Origin: Nocardia vinacea
Lineage (GTDB): Bacteria; Actinomycetota; Actinomycetes; Mycobacteriales; Mycobacteriaceae
Direction: 5' to 3'
Length of the DNA: 64,000 nt
Assembly: GCF_035920345.1 (NCBI RefSeq)
Contig: NZ_CP109149.1
Coordinates: 3,038,001 to 3,102,000 of the forward strand
Part shown: positions 31,410-39,871 of the stretch, in pieces
Position numbering within the stretch: the first letter of the stretch is position 1
Layout: each line of letters starts with the position of its first letter
Notes under the pieces: model-generated
Databases searched by the model: none
Seen by the model: the letters and a program-made list of their open reading frames with translations, nothing else
Told to the model about the DNA's origin: nothing
Position numbers and translations under genes: made by a program

Positions 31410-32201
31410 TCAGTAGTTGGCGTTCAGATAGTCGGCGGCATGGGTCGTCCACAGGACATTCGTGCCGGGCATATTGTGTCCCGAGTAGAGAACATGCTGA
31501 CCGTCCGGCCACGGCGTCAGATAGCCGATGACACCGTTGACCGCGGTCGCATAGCGATCGAGATTGCCGATCGGATCGTTCATCAGGAAACGCAGCAGCT
31601 CGGCGAAGATCAGCGGAGCCACATTCCCGATGCGGGCGCCCTCGACGAACGAGAACGGCGAGATGCCGACATCGATCACCCGCAGCGGCGAGTCGCCCGG
31701 TGACGCGGTGATGATATCGCCCGGATTCGCGTACTCCTTGACATCGAGTGCGGGCCAGGCGCCGCGCTCCCCGTGCAGGCCGTAAGTCGTTGCCGGACAC
31801 AGATTGCCGACCGACTGACCACGTTTGCGCAGGGGGTTCGCGATATTGACGGCGAAGGCGATTTCCAGGGGCGAGCCGTCGGTGTTCTTGTACTTGCCCG
31901 ACCGCACCCCCTCCAGAATTTTGCTCGCGCAGATACTTCCGAGCGAATAGCTCAACAGGCCGCAGACATTCGGCGAGTCCTGAATCGCCTTCACGCCCGC
32001 CGCGACACCGAGCCGGATCGAGGTATCCAGCGACGGGCCCCATAGATCCGGGCTCGGCCCGACCGAGGCGGGCCAATTCGGCTCGAAGGCGGTGAAACGG
32101 CCGGGATCAAGCAGTTTCGTGACATCGTGCAGCATGCCGGCGGGTGTCCCATTGGTATTCCGCGGCTCACCCGTGCCGCGGAGGGTGATGATGTCGATCA
32201 T
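31410..32201 (-). CDS. Cutinase/LysB-like alpha/beta-hydrolase
   Basis: The 263-residue protein starts IDIITLRGTGEPRNT, has a nucleophile elbow GLLSYSLGSICASKI (Ser in SYSLG), then AVNIANPLRKRGQSVGN, YANPGDIITASPGDSPLR (candidate Asp region) and ends with a His-containing GHNMPG...THAADYL. This pattern is shared by mycobacteriophage lysin B and PE-PPE/cutinase-type serine esterases that act on mycolyl or other lipid esters. There is no signal peptide, so it is either cytoplasmic or exported by a non-classical route. The start is ATG 32201. It could be a domesticated prophage lysis gene; no other phage genes are adjacent. Substrate unproven. Confidence 0.72.
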   Translation of the reverse strand: MIDIITLRGTGEPRNTNGTPAGMLHDVTKLLDPGRFTAFEPNWPASVGPSPDLWGPSLDTSIRLGVAAGVKAIQDSPNVCGLLSYSLGSICASKILEGVRSGKYKNTDGSPLEIAFAVNIANPLRKRGQSVGNLCPATTYGLHGERGAWPALDVKEYANPGDIITASPGDSPLRVIDVGISPFSFVEGARIGNVAPLIFAELLRFLMNDPIGNLDRYATAVNGVIGYLTPWPDGQHVLYSGHNMPGTNVLWTTHAADYLNANY

Positions 32202-32251
32202 CACCCCATGGTGAATGCATGACCGGCCCAGCACCCGAGTAGCGAACTACC

Positions 32252-32854
32252 CTATTTCGCGCCGCCCTCGAGGCTGCCGAGCAGTACCCGGGCGATCCGA
32301 TCCAGGTCGCGGCGATCCTTCGCCGAAAGCACCGACAACATCCTGGTTTCGTTCTCGGTATGCGCGGTGACGACTTTGTCGATCAGTGCGCGGCCCGCCT
32401 CGGTGAGCACCACTCTGATGGCGCGGCGATCCTCCGCATCCGCGCTGCGCCGGACCAACCCCGCCGACTCCAGACGGTCGAGCCGCCCGGTCATTCCGGC
32501 GCGCGACAGCATCAGCGTGTCGGCGAGCACCGACGGGTTCAATTCGAACGGCTCGCCCGAACGACGCAGTGCGGCAAGCACATCGAACTCGCCGCGCTGC
32601 AGCCCATGCGAGATGAAGACCGCCTCGATATCCCGCTGCGCGACCACGAGCAGCCGACCCAGCCGCCCGATCACGCCCATCGCCTCCAGCTCGAGGTCCG
32701 GCCGCTCCCGCCGCCACTGCTCGACGATCGCATCCACCGGATCCTGTCCCGCCTGCCCGAGCCTTTTGCCAGTCGTACCTGCCGCGACAGTGTCGTTGCG
32801 GGCCGACGGTTGAGTGCCTGGCGGGGTTCTGGGCGTACCCGGCGAGTTACCCAT
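32252..32854 (-). CDS. MarR-family transcriptional regulator
   Basis: The 200-residue protein has a low-complexity N-terminal extension (about 45 residues), then a MarR winged helix: helix-turn-helix LNPSVLADTLMLSRAGMTGR (residues about 105-124), wing AEDRRAIRVVLTEAGRALID with the DRR signature, and C-terminal dimerisation helices. It is divergent from the cupin gene, and the gap of about 105 bases holds a large dyad centred at 32922.5, the likely operator for both. MarR proteins usually respond to phenolics or oxidants; none is evident. The LysB-like gene follows 50 bases downstream and may be cotranscribed. Confidence 0.9.
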   Translation of the reverse strand: MGNSPGTPRTPPGTQPSARNDTVAAGTTGKRLGQAGQDPVDAIVEQWRRERPDLELEAMGVIGRLGRLLVVAQRDIEAVFISHGLQRGEFDVLAALRRSGEPFELNPSVLADTLMLSRAGMTGRLDRLESAGLVRRSADAEDRRAIRVVLTEAGRALIDKVVTAHTENETRMLSVLSAKDRRDLDRIARVLLGSLEGGAK

Positions 32855-32901
32855 GTGCCTGCGAAATCAGTTGTCGCGTCTCAGCCATGGACAACATTCT
32901 A

Positions 32902-32943
32902 TTCGCTGGGATATAGTTCGCTAGCGAATTATATTTCAGCGAA
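32902..32943. promoter_or_regulatory. Nested dyad operator between marR and cupin genes
   Basis: Two inverted repeats share one centre (32922.5). The inner 24 bases 32911-32934, with arms ATATAGTTCGCT and AGCGAATTATAT, contain one mismatched pair. The outer arms are TTCGCTG (32902-32908) and CAGCGAA (32937-32943). The half-site TTCGCT thus appears four times in symmetric order, as expected for cooperative MarR dimers controlling divergent promoters. Confidence 0.7.
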
Positions 32944-32959
32944 CCACTTGGAGACCGTC

Positions 32960-33463
32960 ATGAACGCCACTGCCGACCGCCCTTTCGCCATCCGCCAGCC
33001 GCAGGATGCCGAGACCCTGGTGACCCCCTCGGTCACCATGCGCCTGCTCATCGACTCGAACGAAGCGGGCGGCGCGGTCAGCCACCTGGAGGTCAATATG
33101 GACAAGGGCGCAGACGGCGCGGCACCGCACTACCACACCAAGTCGGACGAGCTGTTCTACGTCGCCGACGGCGAACTGCAGGTACTGGCCGGGGACAAGA
33201 TCGTCACCGTCGGAGCGGGCGGGTCGATCGTCGTCCCCAAGCGCATGCCGCACGCCTTCGGTGCCGCCCCGGACAGCTCCGCGCGGATCCTGATCGCCCT
33301 GATGCCCGCGGTGGAGCGCTTCGGCTACTTCCGCCTGCTCGACCGGCTGGTCAAGGGCGAGGCCACCTTCGAAGAACTGGCGGCATCGCAGGAGGAATAC
33401 GACAACTGGTTCGTCGAGTCGCCCGAATGGTGGGCCGAGCGCAACGCGAACCGGAATTTGTGA
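32960..33463 (+). CDS. Cupin-domain protein
   Basis: The 167-residue single-domain cupin has metal-site motif 1 PHYHTKSDELFYVADGELQV (residues about 55-74: two His and Glu) and motif 2 PKRMPHAFGAA. The C-terminal 45 residues form a helical cap with many aromatic residues (DNWFVESPEWWAE), as in small quercetinase-like or polyketide-associated cupins. ATG 32960 has GGAG seven bases upstream. It is divergent from marR and presumably its target. The stop codon is followed, in the same frame, by thioesterase sequence lacking a start. Enzymatic role not determined. Confidence 0.87.
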   Translation: MNATADRPFAIRQPQDAETLVTPSVTMRLLIDSNEAGGAVSHLEVNMDKGADGAAPHYHTKSDELFYVADGELQVLAGDKIVTVGAGGSIVVPKRMPHAFGAAPDSSARILIALMPAVERFGYFRLLDRLVKGEATFEELAASQEEYDNWFVESPEWWAERNANRNL

Positions 33464-33493
33464 AAGCATACCCTCGGCCATCTGAATCAGGCT

Positions 33494-33841
33494 GTGTATC
33501 TGCAGTACGCCGAGCACGCCCGCTGGGAACTGCTGCAGGCGGCCGGAATCGGCGGCGAGAAGCTGATCTCCGGCGGCATCGGCCCGGTCGTGCTGGAAAC
33601 CAACATCAAGTATCGGCGCGAACTGCGCGGCGGCGACGAGGTCGCGGTCACCTGCGAATTCCAGTGGGACGGCGGGAAGATCTTCCGAATCCACCAGGAG
33701 ATGCGCAAGCTCGACGGTACTGTCGCAGCAGAGGTCGAGGTGGTACTCGGCATCATGGATCTCACCGCACGCAAACTGGTCGCCGATCCCGGCGAACGCT
33801 TGCGCGCCCTCGCCGAACAACCGGATCTGCTCGGACTCTGA
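33494..33841 (+). pseudogene. 5'-truncated acyl-CoA thioesterase (4HBT hotdog) gene
   Basis: Translation from just after the cupin stop (33464) reads GHLNQAVYLQYAEHARWELL, the classic start of the 4-hydroxybenzoyl-CoA-thioesterase hotdog helix, and continues as a full hotdog sheet to 33841. The normal N-terminal strand of 10-20 residues with the catalytic Asp is missing, because the frame opens directly at the cupin TGA. The only start is GTG 33494, inside the motif. Either the gene lost its 5' end in a deletion that joined it to the cupin gene, or it survives by readthrough. If translated from 33494 the product has 115 residues and is probably inactive. Confidence 0.6.
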
Positions 33842-34114
33842 ACCGCGGCGGGCAGATCCGCGCCAACGGATGCACGGCCGCCAATCCCGGGCAATATCGA
33901 CCGCACGGAACCGTTCGGAAGTAGCTCAACGATTGCCGGAGCCCGTTCGGGCCGATACCGAAAATCTTTCGGCGCTAGCGCATCCCGAGCCGAAATCTGG
34001 TTTGCCAGCGGCGGTCAAATCTCGCGATCCGGACCGTGCGAGACCCCTTGCGCGATATGATCCAGTTCCCGCTCGGGGGTCCTGGCAAATCGCGAGCAGA
34101 TCGGAGCGCTCACT

Positions 34115-34573
34115 ATGACCGACGCAATCCACCTCCCCGGTACCGGGCCGGCGGGTGACCGCGTCCCCGCGTTGCAGGGACTGCTGGTGGCCGAGTCGGA
34201 ACGAGATTTCACGGTCAGAGTGACCGAAGGAACCTGGACCTTCCGCCGCGACGATGTACTTCGGGTCCTCGACTGGACCGACAGCGCGACCACCGAGCGT
34301 GACGGCCGTCCGGTACTGATGGATATCCGCCCCGGCGCCACCGCCGATTTCACCCGCCGCCTGCGCATCGACCTCGTCGACCGGCCGATGACGCTGGCCG
34401 AGGAACCCTCCGCGGCACTGGGAGATGAAGCGCTGCAACAACTCACCGCATCTTGGGCCGACAGCCTGCAGCTCGCCGAATGCCCGGGCACCAGCGGAGC
34501 GACCTTCACCTACTGCCAAACCAAATCGCTCGCGACAAGCGACGACGGCATAAACTGCGACAGCCTCGACTGA
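34115..34573 (+). CDS. Putative graspetide (ATP-grasp RiPP) precursor protein with long leader
   Basis: This 152-residue protein starts at ATG 34115 with GGAG nine bases upstream and ends 12 bases before an ATP-grasp peptide-ligase gene. Residues 18-115 look like a small folded domain (GLLVAESERDFTVRVTEGTW, then FTRRLRIDLVDRPMTLAEEP). The last 30 residues are different in character: Cys123, Cys134 and Cys148 amid TFTYCQTKSLATSDDGINC, rich in Thr/Ser and Asp. That is the composition of ester-crosslinked graspetide cores, where Thr/Ser side chains bond to Asp/Glu. I infer a precursor with a leader much longer than in microviridins. It might instead be an accessory or binding protein. Confidence 0.62.
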   Translation: MTDAIHLPGTGPAGDRVPALQGLLVAESERDFTVRVTEGTWTFRRDDVLRVLDWTDSATTERDGRPVLMDIRPGATADFTRRLRIDLVDRPMTLAEEPSAALGDEALQQLTASWADSLQLAECPGTSGATFTYCQTKSLATSDDGINCDSLD

Positions 34574-34585
34574 ACAGGACTGCGC

Positions 34586-35548
34586 ATGGCGGCGCGCCGG
34601 ACAGGTTCGGTCCTCATCGTCTCCGAATCCGATGATCTGCACGGCACCGCGATGGCGGCGACGTTGCGAGAACACCACGGGCTCAGCCCGATTCAGCTCG
34701 ATCTGCGCGACTTCCCGCGCGAATCCGGAAGTTTCCGGCTCGATCGGCACGGTACTGCGCGATCGCTGTCGCATGTGATCGGACTCGACGACGTCCGCTC
34801 GGTCTGGTGGCGCAGACCGCATCCCGCACAGGTTCCGGCTGGCGTGCGCGCCTCGGACGACGCCTATCGCCAAGCCGAATGCGACGGCTTCATCCAGGGC
34901 CTGCTGTGGTCGATTCCGGCGTACTGGGTCAACGATCCCGGCGCCGATCGCACCGCGAGCCGCAAAATCGTGCAGTTGGAGACCGCACGGCGAGCCGGTT
35001 TCGTCATCCCGGAAACGCTCATCACCAATGATCCGGACGAAGCGCGAAGCTTCGTCGAATCACGTTCGGGCTCGGTTGTTTACAAGCGAACCGGCACCGG
35101 ACGAGCCGAATTCGCCGAAACCCGAATAATTGCCAAGGCCGACTTCGGCCGCCTCGCGGGCATCCGCTCCGCGCCGACCACCTTCCAGGACTACGTCGAG
35201 GCACAGTGCGATCTGCGTGTGGTGTGGATGGACGGCGTCGAATGGGCGGTGCGCATCGACTCGCAGTCCGGCGTCGGCCGGGTGGATTCCCGGCTGGACA
35301 CCACGGTCGACTTCGTACCGGAGCATCTGCCCGCCTCGGTCAGCAAGTCGCTGGCCACGCTGATGGGCGCACTCGGCCTGAGCTTCGGCGTGCTGGATCT
35401 ACGCCTCGGCCTCGACGGCGAGTACTACTTCCTCGAGGTCAACCCACAGGGCCAGTTCGCGTATCTGGAGATCAAGACGGGCCTGCCGATGTTCCGCAGC
35501 CTCGCCAACCTGCTGGTCAACGGCGACGGCGCGGTGCCGGGCTATTAG
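34586..35548 (+). CDS. MvdD/RimK-like ATP-grasp ribosomal peptide maturase
   Basis: The 320-residue ATP-grasp ligase has an N-terminal pre-ATP-grasp domain (SVLIVSESDDLHGTAMAATL), a strand RSVWWRRPHP diagnostic of graspetide ligases, the ATP-binding Lys in VVYKRTGTGR, and the metal-binding C-terminal GVLDLRLGLDGEYYFLEVNP followed by QGQFAYLEIKTGLP. It should phosphorylate acidic side chains of a precursor and form ester or amide macrocycles. It directly follows the putative precursor gene, with AGGACTGC before ATG 34586. No methyltransferase, protease or transporter gene is adjacent; removal of the leader would need an unlinked peptidase. Confidence 0.85.
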   Translation: MAARRTGSVLIVSESDDLHGTAMAATLREHHGLSPIQLDLRDFPRESGSFRLDRHGTARSLSHVIGLDDVRSVWWRRPHPAQVPAGVRASDDAYRQAECDGFIQGLLWSIPAYWVNDPGADRTASRKIVQLETARRAGFVIPETLITNDPDEARSFVESRSGSVVYKRTGTGRAEFAETRIIAKADFGRLAGIRSAPTTFQDYVEAQCDLRVVWMDGVEWAVRIDSQSGVGRVDSRLDTTVDFVPEHLPASVSKSLATLMGALGLSFGVLDLRLGLDGEYYFLEVNPQGQFAYLEIKTGLPMFRSLANLLVNGDGAVPGY

Positions 35549-35614
35549 CACGCACGGTCTCGCTCGGTGTCGGCGAAATCCATTCGCCGACACCGGGATT
35601 CAGATCCAGGAACG

Positions 35615-35848
35615 CTACTGGCTCTTGCGGCGGTTCGCACCGCCGCGACTGCGGAGTTGCACGTGCGACTCCACCAGCACGTTGTGGACGAAACCGTAGG
35701 AGCGGCCGGTCGACCGGGCCAGCGATCGGATGCTGGCTCCCGCCTCGTACTGCTTCTTCAGCTGGGTTTGCAAACGGTCGCGTGATTTCCCCGTGACGCG
35801 TGTGCCCTTACCCAGTGTGGCCTTGACTTGTGTGGGCCTGTCGCTCAT
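35615..35848 (-). CDS. Small helix-turn-helix DNA-binding protein (Rv1473A-like)
   Basis: The 77-residue protein from ATG 35848 (GGAGGAAG site) has a basic N-terminus, LGKGTRVTGKSRDRLQTQLK, and a homeodomain-like helix-turn-helix GASIRSLARSTGRSYGFVHN (residues about 36-55), ending in a Arg/Lys tail. It is a highly conserved actinobacterial small protein; in M. tuberculosis the counterpart Rv1473A sits between the ABC-F gene Rv1473 and acnR. Here the ABC-F gene is also next, but acnR lies 11 kb away beyond the accessory island. It presumably binds DNA; targets unknown. Confidence 0.85.
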   Translation of the reverse strand: MSDRPTQVKATLGKGTRVTGKSRDRLQTQLKKQYEAGASIRSLARSTGRSYGFVHNVLVESHVQLRSRGGANRRKSQ

Positions 35849-35999
35849 GGCTTCCTCCGAGTCGCCGAGCCGCGTCATTCCAGGCTAGACACTCGGGAAG
35901 CTGTGATCAACGGGTCTTTGTGATGAATATCACCGGAGGCCGAATTCGAGAGAGTGAAAACCTACCGCCCACAACGAAACTCCGCCAAGATCACCCCGA

Positions 36000-37631
<1,632 letters not shown>

Positions 37632-37771
37632 AGGCTTCTCCTACGGGTACGTGGTGCTGATCGGTTGCTTGCTCGATTGTGCGACGCGAACACGCACAAG
37701 AACCACCGATTTTACCTGGCTCCAGAGGTGCTTCCGACACCCCCGATCCAGGTGTGACCGCGCTAACTCTC

Positions 37772-37797
37772 CGCAGGGCCGCAAGTACCGCCCTGCG
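37772..37797 (-). terminator. Hairpin downstream of the transglycosylase gene
   Basis: Arms CGCAGGGC (37772-37779) and GCCCTGCG (37790-37797) are perfect complements around a 10-base loop, about 45 bases past the stop of the SLT gene on the minus strand. There is no T-tract. Confidence 0.45.
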
Positions 37798-37842
37798 ATG
37801 TCGTGGGGGCCGCGTAGCTGGCTGGGTGCGGATGCCAGCGCC

Positions 37843-38850
37843 TCAGTAGCCCTTCGCAGCCGCGCGAGGATTGGCCTGATCGACGTTCGCCGCCAGATTG
37901 GAGCCATCCGCACTTACGTCGTAGCGGTGCATCACATAGTTCATGCTGGCTGCGATATTGGCTGTCGGATCGGTGATATTCGACGACGTTCCGGCCACGT
38001 GATAGGACGAAAACGTGCCGGGAATCGTCTGGGTCAGGCCTTGCGAAGCGTGTCCGGCGGCGGCATTGGAGTCCCAGTTGTTGATGGCACCTGCCCTGAA
38101 TCCCGATTCTCGCTCGATAAGGGTCATGTACCCCTCGGTCCACCTCGCGCGGGCGGCGGGGTCGGTGATGCCCAGAGCGTCCAGCGCCTTCCCGATGTAG
38201 TATCTGACCTGGTCCTCACTGAGCTTGTTCTCCCCGCCACCACCCGTCGTAGCGGTGACCGGCTCGGTGTACGGGCTCTTGGAGCCGGAGTAGTTGCCGC
38301 CGCCGCCCCCGCCGCCCGCTGACGTCGGGCTGTAGTTGTTCCCCGCGGGGGCCGCCGGGTCGTCCACACCACCGCGAAGTTCATCCATCTCGGCGTGCGC
38401 TTCCGACACGTGCTCCGCCGTTGTGGTGACAGCCTTGTCGATGCTGCCTATTGCACTCAACTGCAACCCGATGTTGGGGTTCTGCGGCACACTGGCGATG
38501 ATCCCCTTGACCGTGCCCACCAGACTCTCGACTTCGGTGTAGATCGTATTCGCCAGATCGGCCGATTTCTGCGCCATACCCGCGATACCGACGATCTTCG
38601 TATCCAACGAGTTCAAATCGTCCCGGTATTTCGTAGCGTCACTTTGCTGGGCGTCGTACTTCGTGACGAGATCGCCAGACTTCAGCTGCGACTCCCCAAG
38701 GCCATCCAGCCCCTCGACCGTAATCGACTTCGCCGAGCCATCGCCCACCCCCTTCACCAACTTCGTCAGCACCACCTCGAAATGGCTGATGAAGGCGTTG
38801 AGGATAGGTGCATCCGGGCGCGACGGCAGCGATGTGTCGACAGCAGCCAT
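37843..38850 (-). CDS. Lytic transglycosylase (SLT domain) with WXG-like N-terminal domain
   Basis: The 335-residue protein has a helical N-terminal half (residues 1-160, no signal peptide) resembling ESX/WXG-type secretion substrates, a Gly-rich hinge (GGGGGGGNYSGS near 180), and a C-terminal goose-lysozyme/SLT domain: MTLIERESGFRAGAINNWDS with the catalytic Glu, ASQGLTQTIPGTFSSYH, and NIAASMNYVMHRY. The same catalytic sequence occurs in actinophage tape-measure proteins, so phage ancestry is possible. ATG 38850 follows GGAAGGTGGGAT. It would cleave peptidoglycan glycan strands; type VII secretion is inferred only from the N-terminal pattern. Confidence 0.84.
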   Translation of the reverse strand: MAAVDTSLPSRPDAPILNAFISHFEVVLTKLVKGVGDGSAKSITVEGLDGLGESQLKSGDLVTKYDAQQSDATKYRDDLNSLDTKIVGIAGMAQKSADLANTIYTEVESLVGTVKGIIASVPQNPNIGLQLSAIGSIDKAVTTTAEHVSEAHAEMDELRGGVDDPAAPAGNNYSPTSAGGGGGGGNYSGSKSPYTEPVTATTGGGGENKLSEDQVRYYIGKALDALGITDPAARARWTEGYMTLIERESGFRAGAINNWDSNAAAGHASQGLTQTIPGTFSSYHVAGTSSNITDPTANIAASMNYVMHRYDVSADGSNLAANVDQANPRAAAKGY

Positions 38851-39012
38851 ATCCCACCTTCCGCCGATACCTGTTTCGGCAGCTTAATCGCAGCTAGGCG
38901 CCATGCCCTGACCACCGGGTCCCCGCCGGTGGGAACAGTCTTTCCGGGTCGAGATCGCGCAAAACCGACCGGGTCCACTCGGCGGATTTCAACAGCGGTA
39001 GCGTGCCATCAC

Positions 39013-39777
39013 ATGACGACCGATCTGTTGGGCAAGAGCGCACTCGTTTCCGGAGCCAGCCGGGGCATCGGGAAGGCGGTTGCGGCGGAGTTGCTGCGTC
39101 GCGGTGCCAATGTGCTGATCACCGCCCGCAAGCCGGAACCGCTCGAGGAGGCGGCCACCGAGCTGCGGGCGCTCGGTTATCGAGGCGAGGTCAGCGCGCT
39201 GGCGGGCAATTCGGGTGATCCGGACAGCCGGGCCGCCGCGGTGGGGCGCGTGGTCTCGGAATTCGGCTCATTGGACATCCTGATCAACAACACCGGTATC
39301 AATCCGGTCTACGGCTCGCTCATGGATGCCGATCTGGAGGCGGTGCGCAAGATCTTCGACGTCAATGTCGTCGCCGCACTCGGCTACGTGCAGGAGGCAT
39401 ACAAGGCGTGGATGCGCGATCACGGCGGTGCGGTGGTGAATGTGGCCAGTGTCGCCGGCCTGCGTTCGACGGGCGTGATCGCGGCGTACGGCGCGTCCAA
39501 GGCCGCGCTGATCCGGCTCACCGACGAACTGGCCTGGCAGCTGGGCCCGAATATCCGGGTGAACGCGGTGGCGCCGGGCGTGATCAAGACGAAGTTCGCC
39601 GATGCGCTGTACTCGGCGGATGAGGAGCGGGCCGCGAGCGTGTACCCGATGAAGCGGCTCGGCGCGCCGGAGGATGTCGCGCAGCTGATCAGATTCCTGG
39701 TGTCGGACGAAGCCAAGTGGATCACCGGTGAGACTATCCGCGTCGATGGTGGATTGCTGTCGACCGGCGGAATCTGA
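39013..39777 (+). CDS. SDR oxidoreductase (FabG-like)
   Basis: The 254-residue classical SDR has SGASRGIG (11-18), LINNTG in place of NNAG, Ser in VASVAGL, YGASKAAL (Tyr/Lys), NAVAPGVIKTKFA and a C-terminal ITGETIRVDGG. The tightly FabG-like sequence suggests reduction of a 3-oxoacyl or similar ketone, probably with NADPH (ARK after the second strand). ATG 39013 begins one strand before the cofactor loop. It is divergent from the transglycosylase gene and convergent with the MMPL gene across a hairpin. Confidence 0.88.
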   Translation: MTTDLLGKSALVSGASRGIGKAVAAELLRRGANVLITARKPEPLEEAATELRALGYRGEVSALAGNSGDPDSRAAAVGRVVSEFGSLDILINNTGINPVYGSLMDADLEAVRKIFDVNVVAALGYVQEAYKAWMRDHGGAVVNVASVAGLRSTGVIAAYGASKAALIRLTDELAWQLGPNIRVNAVAPGVIKTKFADALYSADEERAASVYPMKRLGAPEDVAQLIRFLVSDEAKWITGETIRVDGGLLSTGGI

Positions 39778-39833
39778 TACGTCCGAGGCAATCCGCTGAC
39801 CAGCGGCGGAACCTCAACCGTCCCAATAGGATC

Positions 39834-39864
39834 GATGGCCGTGCGGCGAATCCGCACGGCCATC
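39834..39864. terminator. Bidirectional hairpin between SDR and MMPL genes
   Basis: Arms GATGGCCGTGCGG (39834-39846) and CCGCACGGCCATC (39852-39864) pair perfectly around the loop CGAAT. It lies between two convergent stop codons (39777 and 39872) and is the likely end of the six-gene nlt operon transcript. Confidence 0.75.
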
Positions 39865-39871
39865 GGACTAT

